Of a stretch of 64,000 bases of DNA, positions 24,300 to 32,424 are shown in pieces. Positions within the stretch are counted from its first letter, which is position 1. Every line of letters begins with the position of its first letter. The translations under genes and the position numbers were made by a program. The DNA lies in contig DASVAS010000055.1 in assembly GCA_036376245.1 (NCBI GenBank), forward strand, positions 53,148 to 117,147, in the 5' to 3' direction. The stretch is from DATARR01 sp036376245. GTDB lineage: Bacteria; Acidobacteriota; Thermoanaerobaculia; Multivoradales; UBA5704. The notes under the pieces were generated by a model that saw only the letters and a program-made list of their open reading frames with translations, searched no databases and was not told the DNA's origin.

Positions 24300-25847
24300 A
24301 TGGTTCAAGCCTTGAGCACCAAACTGCGTGTATTCGTCAGCTCTGTACAGAAGGAACTGGAGGATGAGCGCCTCATCGTCCAGAACCTCATCAACACCGA
24401 TCCGTTCCTCTCGAGGCATTGCATCCCGGTGCTCTATGAGCTTGAGCCGGCATCTCCCTATAGGGCCGTGGAGGACTGCCTGCGGTCTCTCGACGACTGC
24501 CAGGTCTATCTACTCATGGTTGGCGTCGAGTACGGCTCCCGCGTCGGCGACCTCTCCATCACTCACGCCGAATTCCGCCAGGCCAAGGAGAACAGGCTGC
24601 CCGTGCTCGCCTTCATCCGGGGCGACCGGAGCGTCAAACGCGAGGAGGGGACCGCCATGCTCCTCGCAGAGCTGGACGGAGACGGCACCAAGTACAAGCG
24701 ATTCGGCAACGTTATCGATCTCCAACGGGAAGTCCGGGCCGCGCTGGTAAAGCTCCTCAAGGACGAGCACCAGATCACATCGACCCACGAGCAGGATGAG
24801 GTCGCGAGACAGACCATCGAGGCCACCTCGACCTTCGAGTCGCAGCCTCTGACCCGTGTCCCATGGAAGGCCTTGGACCACTCCGTAGCTCGCAGCCTCC
24901 TCGGGACGGCCGAGGGCCGGAGTCCCGACGACCTCGCAGCCGACGAGTTGCTCGCAGGTGCGACATTGTGGGGCCTCGTCTGGCACGATGCTGCTTCGGG
25001 CGAACACTACGCTACCGCCGCCGGCATCGTGCTGCTGGCGAAGGACCCCTCCGCCGTTTTCCCGCAATGCCGCATCCTCGCCGACGCCTACCGGGGCACC
25101 GCAGCAAACGGTGATCCGATCGATCACGTTGACATCCGGGGTCCTATGCCCGCCGCGATCGACCGCGCCATCGCTTTCATAGACCGCAACACCCGGCATC
25201 CGATGAAGGTGATCGGGCTCAACCGCGTGCGGCTCGACGAGTATCCGGTCGAGGCCCTGCGGGAAGCGCTGGTCAACGCGGTGGCGCACCGCCAATACGA
25301 AGACGCCGGCCGCAAGATCCTCCTTGAGGTCTTCGCGGACCGCGTGGTCATTTCCAGCCCGGGACTGCCGCCCGCGCCTATTACCCTGGTCAATCTACGG
25401 CAGGGAAAGTACCGGCCCTGTTCGCGCAACCCGGTGCTCGCGCAGTGCCTTTCCTACTTCCACCGCATTGAGGAGCGCGGCAGCGGCTTCCGCCGGATGC
25501 GCGACAGGATGCTCGACCATGGTCTGGACCAGCCCGTGATCAGCGCTGACACCGGGTACTTCCAGGTCACCTTTCCGGGGCCCGCCGACGACCTGGACCA
25601 TATCCGAATCCCTGAATCCCGCCTGCGGGTGAACTCCGCCTTGGAAGCCCACCTCAGTGAACGCCAACGGAAAATCCTGGCGCACGCTCTAGAGTCCGGC
25701 TCGGTGACTACCGGATGGTGCATAGAGGCCCTGGGGGTAGCAAGGGATACGGCTCACCGGGACCTGCTCGGATTACTTGAGCTGAACTTGTTGATTCGAA
25801 AGGGCTCAGGGCGTGGGACGGAGTACATTCCAGCCGAACCCGCCTGA
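24300..25847 (+). CDS. DUF4062 plus RecG-like GHKL ATPase domain protein
   Basis: A 515-residue protein. The N-terminus (KLRVFVSSVQKELEDERLIV, YLLMVGVEYGSR, SITHAEFRQAKEN) is DUF4062. The middle to C-terminus resembles the Schlafen/AlbA-associated RecG-like family: EALREALVNAVAHRQY (N-box), DRVVISSPGLPP and IEERGSGFRRM (G-box) of a GHKL ATPase, then a winged-helix end (HLSERQRKILAHALESG). Such proteins are regulators or defence-associated; the cellular target is unknown. It stands alone between the RiPP-like and FDH loci. Confidence 0.85.
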   Translation: MVQALSTKLRVFVSSVQKELEDERLIVQNLINTDPFLSRHCIPVLYELEPASPYRAVEDCLRSLDDCQVYLLMVGVEYGSRVGDLSITHAEFRQAKENRLPVLAFIRGDRSVKREEGTAMLLAELDGDGTKYKRFGNVIDLQREVRAALVKLLKDEHQITSTHEQDEVARQTIEATSTFESQPLTRVPWKALDHSVARSLLGTAEGRSPDDLAADELLAGATLWGLVWHDAASGEHYATAAGIVLLAKDPSAVFPQCRILADAYRGTAANGDPIDHVDIRGPMPAAIDRAIAFIDRNTRHPMKVIGLNRVRLDEYPVEALREALVNAVAHRQYEDAGRKILLEVFADRVVISSPGLPPAPITLVNLRQGKYRPCSRNPVLAQCLSYFHRIEERGSGFRRMRDRMLDHGLDQPVISADTGYFQVTFPGPADDLDHIRIPESRLRVNSALEAHLSERQRKILAHALESGSVTTGWCIEALGVARDTAHRDLLGLLELNLLIRKGSGRGTEYIPAEPA

Positions 25848-25851
25848 CACG

Positions 25852-25896
25852 GAATCATCCGAAATCATCCGAAAATCCGTCGGAATCATCCGATTG
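25852..25896. repeat. AATCATCCGA short repeats after the DUF4062 gene
   Basis: GGAATCATCCGAAATCATC, then CGGAATCATCCGATT, contains three AATCATCCGA copies plus a diverged AATCCGTCGG. It lies between convergent genes. A role is not evident. Confidence 0.5.
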
Positions 25897-25942
25897 GGCA
25901 CCAGCGCCAGCAGTTCGCTACCTTCCGATGCGGGGGGCGCAG

Positions 25943-26923
25943 CTACTTCCGGTTCACGAATTCCCACCCGAAACGGCCCTTGATGCACAGGTGGCCGCGG
26001 GTGACGTCGTGATCGATCGGCGAGGTGACTTTCACGATCTTTTCTTCCTGCACGTGAACGGTCAGCGTGCAGCCGACGCCGCAATAAGGGCAGATCGTGT
26101 CGGTCCGCGTCTGGCTGGGCTCGTCCCAGGTGCCGGCCTGGCGCATGTCGAACTCGCTCTTGAACATCAGCGCGCCGGTGGGACAGACGCCGATGCAGTT
26201 GCCGCAATAGACGCAGGCGGAGTCCGGCAGGGGGACGTCGTATTCCGTGGAGATGCGGGCGTCGAAGCCGCGGCCCGCCGTGGCGATGGCGAAGGTGTTC
26301 TGGGCGTCGGTGCCGCAGGCCTCCACGCACTTGTAGCAGAGGATGCACTTCGAGTAGTCGCGGATGTAGAGGTCGTTGTCCACCTTGACCGGCTGGCCGA
26401 CGGTGGCGGCGCAGCCGTCGCTCGGCTCGTGATGATGGCCGGGGCGCGCGGCGTCCCGCTCGCCGGCGTGGGCGGGAGGAGCCGGCGGGCCGAAGCGCTC
26501 GGGCTCGGCGCCGTACCGCGCCATGTACTCCTGGAGCGCCGGCGCGGTGGAGACGTCCACCGAGGAGGCCAGCAGCTCCAGGACCAGCCGGCGGCTGAGG
26601 CGGACGCGCTCGGAGTCGGTCTTCACCACCATCCCCGGCTCGGCCTTGCGCGAGCAGGCGGGCGCCAGGACGCGGGCGCCTTCCACCTCCACCACACAGA
26701 TGCGGCAGACGTTGACCGGCGTCAGGTTCTCCAGATAGCAGAGCGTGGGCGTGTCGATGCCGAGCTGGCGCGCCGCCTCCAGCAGCGTGGCCCCCTCGGG
26801 AACGGCGACGCTCTGGCCGTCGATGGTCAGCTCCACCATGCGCCGGGGGCGCGGCGGCGGCGCCACCGGCACGGGACCGCGGGGAACCGGGACTTGCGGG
26901 TTGGGGGCGTCCTGAACGCTCAT
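25943..26923 (-). CDS. Formate dehydrogenase alpha subunit, N-terminal iron-sulfur half (separate polypeptide)
   Basis: A 326-residue protein made only of the N-terminal modules of a large FDH alpha subunit. In order: a 2Fe-2S ferredoxin domain (CYLENLTPVNVCRICVVEV), a Cys-rich NuoG-like linker, two 4Fe-4S clusters (CILCYKCVEACG and CVYCGNCIGVCPTGAL), and the Mo/W-type Fe4S4 module (CPYCGVGCTLTVHV and HLCIKGRFGWEFVN), ending just after it. The catalytic remainder is encoded by the first gene of the operon. The start overlaps the preceding gene by 4 bp. The role is electron transfer from the active site to the diaphorase subunit. Confidence 0.88.
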   Translation of the reverse strand: MSVQDAPNPQVPVPRGPVPVAPPPRPRRMVELTIDGQSVAVPEGATLLEAARQLGIDTPTLCYLENLTPVNVCRICVVEVEGARVLAPACSRKAEPGMVVKTDSERVRLSRRLVLELLASSVDVSTAPALQEYMARYGAEPERFGPPAPPAHAGERDAARPGHHHEPSDGCAATVGQPVKVDNDLYIRDYSKCILCYKCVEACGTDAQNTFAIATAGRGFDARISTEYDVPLPDSACVYCGNCIGVCPTGALMFKSEFDMRQAGTWDEPSQTRTDTICPYCGVGCTLTVHVQEEKIVKVTSPIDHDVTRGHLCIKGRFGWEFVNRK

Positions 26924-28713
26924 CGGGTCTCCTGGAAGATGGGGAACCGGGCGAGGGCCGATTCGATCGCGCTGGAAGCGGTCTGGCCCAGGCCGCAGAT
27001 GGAGGCGTCGCGCATCACCTGGCCGACCTCCTGGAGCAGGGCCAGCTCCTGATTCACGGAGCCGATCGTCCGCCCCTCGATCATGCGATGGATCAGCTCC
27101 TCCTGGCGCACGGTGCCGACGCGGCAGGGCACGCACTGGCCGCAGGACTCGTCGCGGAAGAAGCGGGCGATGCGCCGCAGCACGTGGCGGAGGTCCACCG
27201 TGTCGTCGAAGGGCAGGACGACCGCCGAGCCCAGGGCCGCGCCGGCCGCCCGCGTGCCTTCGAAGGTCAGCGGAATGTCGAGCTGCTCCGGGGTGACGAA
27301 AGCGCCGGCCGCGCCGCCCAGCAGGATCGCCTGAAGACGGCCCGTGCCGCCGATGCCGCCGGCCAGGTCCAGGATCTCCCGCAGGGTGATCCCGAAGGGC
27401 GCTTCGTAGAGGCCGGGGCGCTTCACGTGGCCGGAGACGCAGAAGAGCTTGGGGCCGGTGGATTTCTCGGTGCCGATCTGCGCGTAGGCCTTGCCGCCTT
27501 CCATCAGGATCGGCAGGACGTTGACCAGCGTCTCGACGTTGTTGATCACCGTCGGCTGGCCGAAAAGGCCCACCTGGGTGGGGAACGGCGGCTTGTTGCG
27601 CGGCTCGCCGCGCAGGCCCTCGATCGAGTTGAGGAGGGCCGTCTCCTCGCCGCAGATGTAGGCCCCGGCGCCGCGCCGCAGCTCGATGTCGAAGCGCACG
27701 CCGTCGCCCAGGACGTTGTCGCCGAGGAAGCCGCGCTCGCGGCAGCGCCGCAGGGCGTTCTCCAGCCGCTCCAGGGCCACGGGATATTCGCCGCGGAGAT
27801 AGATGAAACCTTTTTCGCAGCCGGTGGCGAAGCCGGCGATGGTCATGGATTCGATCAGCGAGAAGGGATCGTGCTCCAGGATCACGCGGTCCTTGAAGGT
27901 GCCCGGCTCGGACTCGTCGGCGTTGCAGACGAGGTAGCGCGGGGACGGCGCGGAGCGCACGCTCTGCCACTTGAGCCCGGTGGGAAACGCGGCGCCGCCG
28001 CGCCCCACCAGCTTGGAGTCGGTCACCTCGCGCACCACCGCCTCGGGGCCCATCTCGAAGGCGCGGCGCAGGGCCAGGAAGCCCCCCTGGGCGCGGTAGT
28101 CGTCGAGGCTCATGGGGTCCACCCGGCCGACGCGGCGGAGCAGGATCAGGCCCGGCTCCCCCATCTGCGGCACGGAGAGGGCGGCGGACGGCTCCGGCAC
28201 GGTCTCCCCCGCCAGCGCGGCGCGGACGTCCGGCTCGGCGGCGGGAGCGGCGGCCTGGTCGCGGGGCGGATCGCCGGCGGCGGCGATCAGCGCCGCCGGG
28301 GCGCGCTCGCACAGGCCCAGGCAGGGGCTGCGGTGCCACGTGGCGAAGCCGTCGCGGCTGCTCCCCTCGGGACCGAGCAGCGCCTCCAGGCCGGTGCAGA
28401 CCGCCTCGGAGCCGTGGTGCATGCAGGCGACGTCGTCGCAGACGTGCACCGTCACCGGCGGATGCGGCCGGGTCTGGAACAGGGCGTAGAAGTCCGCCAC
28501 GCCGAAAGCCTCGGCGGGAGGCACCTCCAGGCGCCGGCAGGCGTAGTTGAGACCGCCGGGGCTGATCCAGCCGACGCGTCCCTGGAGGGCGTGCAGGACG
28601 GGGAGCAGGTGCTGCCGATTGCCGCCGCCGTTGGTGACGGCGGCGGCGAGGCAGCCGTCCACGGCATCCATTTCCTCAGGTGTGGGTTCGTCCGCCGTGA
28701 AGTGCAGGTCCAT
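26920..28713 (-). CDS. Formate dehydrogenase diaphorase subunit, NuoE-NuoF fusion
   Basis: A 597-residue fusion. Residues ~1-155 are NuoE-like thioredoxin-fold 2Fe-2S (Cys pairs in VCDDVACMHH and SPCLGLCERAP). After an Ala/Pro linker the rest is NuoF-like, with GRGGAAFPTGLKW (NADH site), GAGAYICGEETALLNSIEG (FMN site) and CGQCVPCRVGT with later DASICGLG (4Fe-4S). It passes formate electrons to NAD+, as FdsG+FdsB do. It lies between the two halves of the alpha subunit: 16 bp after the catalytic gene, overlapping the iron-sulfur gene by 4 bp. Confidence 0.93.
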   Translation of the reverse strand: MDLHFTADEPTPEEMDAVDGCLAAAVTNGGGNRQHLLPVLHALQGRVGWISPGGLNYACRRLEVPPAEAFGVADFYALFQTRPHPPVTVHVCDDVACMHHGSEAVCTGLEALLGPEGSSRDGFATWHRSPCLGLCERAPAALIAAAGDPPRDQAAAPAAEPDVRAALAGETVPEPSAALSVPQMGEPGLILLRRVGRVDPMSLDDYRAQGGFLALRRAFEMGPEAVVREVTDSKLVGRGGAAFPTGLKWQSVRSAPSPRYLVCNADESEPGTFKDRVILEHDPFSLIESMTIAGFATGCEKGFIYLRGEYPVALERLENALRRCRERGFLGDNVLGDGVRFDIELRRGAGAYICGEETALLNSIEGLRGEPRNKPPFPTQVGLFGQPTVINNVETLVNVLPILMEGGKAYAQIGTEKSTGPKLFCVSGHVKRPGLYEAPFGITLREILDLAGGIGGTGRLQAILLGGAAGAFVTPEQLDIPLTFEGTRAAGAALGSAVVLPFDDTVDLRHVLRRIARFFRDESCGQCVPCRVGTVRQEELIHRMIEGRTIGSVNQELALLQEVGQVMRDASICGLGQTASSAIESALARFPIFQETR

Positions 28714-28729
28714 TCGGCTTGTCGGTCTC

Positions 28730-30670
28730 CTAGACGGCCACCGGCTCCGCCGCCATCGCGGCCGCCGCCTCCACGGGCGGCCCGGCCGGCTCGATCCGCA
28801 CCGCCGTGGCCTTGAACTCCGAGGTTCCGGACTTGGGATCGACGGCGTCGATGGTCAGCTCGTTGGTGGCGACCTCGTCGGGATAGTGGAGGGTCATGAA
28901 CGCCAGCCCGGGCCGCAGCCCGTCGTCGAGGCGCACCGGCGCCACCACGGAGCCGCGCCGGGAGGTCACCCGCGCCCGATCCCCGGGGGCCAGCCCCAGG
29001 CGGTAGGCGTCCTCGGGATGGAGGTCCACCGAGCCGCCCTTGCGCAGCGGCGAGGCGAAGTGCCCGGTCTGGACGCCGGTGTTGTAGGAGTCCAGATGCC
29101 GGCCGGTGGTCAGGCGGATGGGGAACTCCTCGCTGAGCTGGTCCACCGGCGGCGCGTGCTCGACGCAGCCGAACGGCGCCAGCGGCCCGAGGACCGGCCG
29201 CTGCCAGAGCCGCCCGTGGAGGTACATCTCTCCCGGATGCGACTCGTCGTAGCAGGGCCACTGCAGGCCGCCCGCGGCCTCCAGCCGGGCGTAGGACATG
29301 CCGCCGTGCATCGGGCTCAGGGTGCGCAGCTCGTTCCACAACTCCTCGGCCGTAGGGTTGCCGAGATCCTTGCCCATGCGGCGGGCGAGCTCGCAGAGGA
29401 TTTCGATGTCGTCGCGCACGCCCGGCGGCGGCGGCATGGCGCGGCGCACCCGCTGCACGCGGCGCTCGCTGTTGGTCACCGTGCCCTCGGACTCGCACCA
29501 GCCGGCGGCGGCGGGGAACACCACGTCCGCGATCTCGGCGGTGGCGGTGAGGAGCATGTCCTGCACTACCAGGATCTCCAGACTCTCCAGCAGATGGATG
29601 GCCCGGTGCTGGTCGGCCTCGGAGTTGGCGGGGTTCTCGCCGATCACGTAGAGCGCCGTGAGGTCGCCGTGCTCCATGGCCTCGAACATGCCCGAGAGAT
29701 GCCAGCCACGCTTCGGCGGGATCGGCACGCCCCAGGCGCGCTCGAACTTCCCCCGCAGCTCATCGTTCTCCACGTGCTGGAAGCCCGGCAGGCGGTCCGG
29801 CAGGGCGCCCATGTCGCCGCCGCCCTGGACGTTGTTCTGGCCGCGCAGGGGGTTGAGGCCCGAGCCGTAGCGGCCCACGTGGCCGGTGAGCAGCGCGAGG
29901 TTGATCAGGGCGCGGACGTTGTCCACCGCGTTGTGGTGCTCGGTGATGCCGAGCGTCCAGCAGAGGATGGCCCGGTCGGCGCGGGCGTAGGCGTGGGCCA
30001 GCTCGCGGATCAGGTCGGCCGGCACGCCGGTGACCGCCTCGGCGCGCAGCAGGGTCCAGGGCTCGACGTTGCGGCGGAAGTCGTCGAAGCCGCTGGTGGC
30101 GTTCTCGATGAAGCTGCGGTTCTCCAGGCCCGCGTCGAGGATCTCGCGGGCGATGGCGTTGGCCAGCGCGATGTCCGTGCCGACTTGGAGAGGGAGGTGC
30201 CCGGCGGCCCAGTCGGCGGACGTGGTCCGCCGCGGGTCCACGACATAGAGCCGGGCGCCGTTGTGAATGCCCTTGAGGACGTGGTGGAAGAAGATCGGAT
30301 GCGCCTCCCGGGCGTTGCTGCCCCAGAGGATGATGAGATCCGTCTCTTCGACCTCCCTATAGGAGCTCGTTCCACCGCCCGCACCGAAGACCGTCGCCAG
30401 ACCGACGACGCTAGGGGCGTGTCACGTGCGGTTGCAACTGTCGATGTTGTTGCTGCCCACCACCGTCCGCGCGAACTTCTGCGCCAGGTAGTTCATCTCG
30501 TTCGTCGTCTTGGAGCAGGAGAACAGGCCGAACGTCTGCGGCCCCTTCTTCTCCACGGCGGAACTGAACCCTGACGCCGCGCGGTCCAGCGCCTCGTCCC
30601 AGGTGGCGGGACGCAGGACGCCCTGTTCACGGACCAGCGGGGTGGTGAGACGTGCATTGCGCTTCGACAT
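28730..30670 (-). CDS. Formate dehydrogenase catalytic subunit with in-frame UGA (selenocysteine 83)
   Basis: A 646-residue molybdopterin oxidoreductase if the TGA at 30422-30424 is read as selenocysteine. It begins MSKRNARLTTPLVREQGVL, which in ordinary FDH alpha subunits directly follows the Fe4S4 module. Around the UGA the reading is DSCNRT-U-HAPSVVGLATVFGAGG, the exact site of the Mo/W-ligating Sec/Cys in FDHs. Downstream, EETDLIILWGSNAREAHPIF continues in the same frame to a molydopterin dinucleotide-binding end (RLTTGRHLDSYNTG). GGAGGA precedes the ATG. It oxidises formate to CO2 (or the reverse). SelA/SelB/tRNA-Sec must be elsewhere. Confidence 0.88.
30392..30410 (-). promoter_or_regulatory. 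SECIS-like hairpin in the FDH gene
   Basis: In the mRNA, 11 bases after the UGA begins a 7-bp stem CGUCGUC/GGCGACG closed by a GGUCU loop, which starts 18 bases after the UGA. The E. coli fdhF SECIS also shows a GGUCU loop at this distance. This strongly supports SelB-dependent decoding. Confidence 0.8.
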
Positions 30671-30767
30671 TGTCTTCGTCCTCCAGGACTTAGGAGTATA
30701 GCGCGGCTCGATAGAGGATGCCCGGGTCGCCTGGGCGGCGGGGTGGGAGGGGGAGGATTTGCGCCCG

Positions 30768-30894
30768 GAGGGCGCGGGGACATAGCCCAGGAATTCATTC
30801 CTGGGCCGGGGACGGCGTCGAGGAGGGCGTCGAGCCTCCCCCCGCGCCCTCCGTTCCCCCGGTTCCCAGGCATGAATGCCTGGGCTATGTCCCC
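30768..30894. repeat. Long palindromic intergenic element (GGGGACATAGCCCAGG arms)
   Basis: Perfect 16-bp arms GGGGACATAGCCCAGG (30776-30791) and CCTGGGCTATGTCCCC (30879-30894) each carry a smaller hairpin (CCCAGG...CCTGGG). Inner arms GGAGGGCGCGGGG and CCCCGCGCCCTCC extend the fold. It lies between the divergent FDH operon and the PIG-L gene and looks like a MITE/REP-type element; no ORF is supported in it. Confidence 0.6.
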
Positions 30895-30930
30895 GGACCC
30901 CTGGCGGGGTCCCCCTCAGAAGCTCTCCTC

Positions 30931-30971
30931 GTGGTTGAAAATCAACCACCAGGTGGTTGAAATTCAACCAC
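30931..30971. promoter_or_regulatory. Two 19-bp perfect palindromes, possible operator pair
   Basis: GTGGTTGAAAATCAACCAC (30931-30949) and GTGGTTGAAATTCAACCAC (30953-30971) differ at one central base and have centres 22 bp apart, about two helical turns. They lie 34 bp before the PIG-L start in the divergent gap. A dimeric regulator could bind both on one DNA face; they may instead belong to the repeat element next to them. Confidence 0.5.
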
Positions 30972-31004
30972 CGAAGCCGCCGGAGGGTGCGACAATCCCC
31001 CGCC

Positions 31005-31739
31005 ATGACCATCCTCCTCAGCTTCGCGCATCCGGACGACGAGAGCTTCTACACGGTAGGGATCACCCGCAAATACACGGAGGCTGGCGGCCGCGTCGTG
31101 CTCTCCTGCGCCACCCGGGGCCAGCGCGGCAAGGCGGGGGATCCTCCTCTCACCACGCCCGAGAAGCTGCCGGAGGTCCGCGAAGGGGAGTTGCGGGCCG
31201 CGGCGGAGATCATGGGCCTGTCGCACGTCGAGCTGCTGCCCTACGAGGACCGCCGCCTCGCCGAAGCGCCGCCGGCCGAGATCCGCGCCTCGCTGGTGGG
31301 ACTGATCCGCCACCATCGCCCCGCGATCGTGATCACCTTCGATCCGAACGGCGGCAACCTGCACCCCGACCACATCGCCATCAGCCGCTTCACCTCCGAT
31401 GCCGTGACCGCGGCATCGGACGCCCGCTGGCATCCGGAGCTCGGCCCGGCGCACCCGGTGGCGCGGCTGCTCTGGGTGGGCACGGTGTCGCCCTGGGAGG
31501 AGACCGATCCCGACCGGCTGGCGCGGACTCCCGGAGTCGACTTCCTGGTGGACATCCGTCCCTGGCGCGAGCTCAAGGCGCAGGCGCTGGCGGCCCACCG
31601 GACGCAGCACCAGTCGATCGGCCGGCTGTTCCTGGAGCGGCCGGATCGGGATGCGATCCTGAGTTGGGAGACGTTCCGGGTGGGGGGTGGGGTGCCGGTG
31701 GAGGGGGGGCCGGTTGGGGATCTGTTTATGGGGCTGTAG
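31005..31739 (+). CDS. PIG-L/LmbE family deacetylase
   Basis: A 244-residue zinc-dependent N-acetyl-sugar deacetylase family protein. MTILLSFAHPDDESFY carries the AHPDDE metal motif, and HPDHIAISRFTSDAVTAA the second HxxH-type site; SCATRGQRGK is also typical. The substrate could be a GlcNAc conjugate of a glycan or of a bacillithiol/mycothiol-like thiol. ATG at 31005 is chosen because it begins directly at the conserved domain; the earlier in-frame start lies in palindromic DNA. Confidence 0.92.
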   Translation: MTILLSFAHPDDESFYTVGITRKYTEAGGRVVLSCATRGQRGKAGDPPLTTPEKLPEVREGELRAAAEIMGLSHVELLPYEDRRLAEAPPAEIRASLVGLIRHHRPAIVITFDPNGGNLHPDHIAISRFTSDAVTAASDARWHPELGPAHPVARLLWVGTVSPWEETDPDRLARTPGVDFLVDIRPWRELKAQALAAHRTQHQSIGRLFLERPDRDAILSWETFRVGGGVPVEGGPVGDLFMGL

Positions 31740-31800
31740 AGGCGCGTTGGGCCTGAGAGTCTCTGGGAGCACCTCGAAGAGGTGCAGGCAAGGCCGGAGA

Positions 31801-31897
31801 AAGGACTCAAAGGACATAAACGACCTAAAGGACATAAACGACATTGGAGTTACTGTCCTTTGAGTCCTTTACGTCTTTTAGGTCGTTTATGTCCTTG
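31801..31897. repeat. GGAC-repeat long intergenic hairpin (copy 2)
   Basis: Arm one is made of AAGGACATAAACGAC units, repeated with a CTA joiner. Arm two (GTCCTTTGAGTCC...TTTAGGTCGTTTATGTCC) is its reverse complement with a few mismatches. It follows the PIG-L gene and gives the stop codon to the small ORF at 31887. Confidence 0.7.
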
Positions 31898-32111
31898 CTT
31901 TGCGAGCCTTCACCACTGCTGACGCAGGCCCTCCCCGAGCAGCCACAGTGCACCGGTCCGCGATGAGATCGACCGCGTCCACAGCTTCCTCCAGATTGGA
32001 GAAGCCGGAGACCAGCCCACCTGTCGCTTCCGACACAGGCAGGTGTAACCGTCGCGGCACAGCACGGGAACTGGCCTGTCGAGGTACGTTCGGTTGATCA
32101 GGATCGCGCAT
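31887..32111 (-). CDS. Small ORF downstream of a VapB-like gene, possibly a decayed toxin
   Basis: A 74-residue frame overlapping the antitoxin end by 14 bp. It contains LPVSEATGGLVSGFSNLEEAVDAVDLIADRC and ends inside the GGAC hairpin. I do not recognise it. Its position is that of a toxin gene, but no PIN or RelE motif is visible, so it may be a remnant or a chance frame. Confidence 0.35.
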   Translation of the reverse strand: MRDPDQPNVPRQASSRAVPRRLHLPVSEATGGLVSGFSNLEEAVDAVDLIADRCTVAARGGPASAVVKARKART

Positions 32112-32355
32112 AGCGCCCAGAGAAAGACTCTTCCATCATGGCTTCCACCGGAGCGACGGGAGCGTCGAGCGACTTGATCGAGGCCAGTGCTTCCTGAGGG
32201 CTGGGGGAGGCTTCCCCCAGAATCTCTTCAGCCTTCGCCCGGAGCTGTCGCCGAGCCCATTCGGAGAGAGGCAGACCGGCCCGGCTCGCTGCCGCTTGGA
32301 AATTGGAGAACTCCTGGTGGCTGACACGAATCTGGAGGCGCTTCGTCGTGCTCAT
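32098..32355 (-). CDS. Ribbon-helix-helix antitoxin-like protein
   Basis: An 85-residue protein. MSTTKRLQIRVSHQEFSNFQ and AAASRAGLPLSEWARRQLR have the beta-strand then two-helix pattern of Arc/MetJ/CopG repressors. The tail (LDAPVAPVEAMMEESFSGRY) could bind a toxin. No intact toxin is recognisable downstream. The AT-rich region before it, shared with the divergent NucS-like gene, likely contains promoters for both. Confidence 0.7.
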   Translation of the reverse strand: MSTTKRLQIRVSHQEFSNFQAAASRAGLPLSEWARRQLRAKAEEILGEASPSPQEALASIKSLDAPVAPVEAMMEESFSGRYARS

Positions 32356-32424
32356 GAGAGAATATTATCCTAGAAGTCGGTAGGGTAACCTACCGCGAGT
32401 AGGTCACGCTACAAGTAGTTACCA

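Noticed and set aside
25852..25896. Iterons of a replication origin
   Set aside because: Only three short copies, no rep gene and no AT-rich unwinding region.
28730..30670. FDH catalytic gene as a nonsense pseudogene
   Set aside because: The UGA is at the known Sec position, a SECIS-like hairpin follows, and both sides are well conserved.
30422..31012. A separate 196-residue protein ending at the FDH UGA
   Set aside because: The part before MSKRNAR lies in palindromic DNA, and the part after it is continuous with FDH through the UGA codon.
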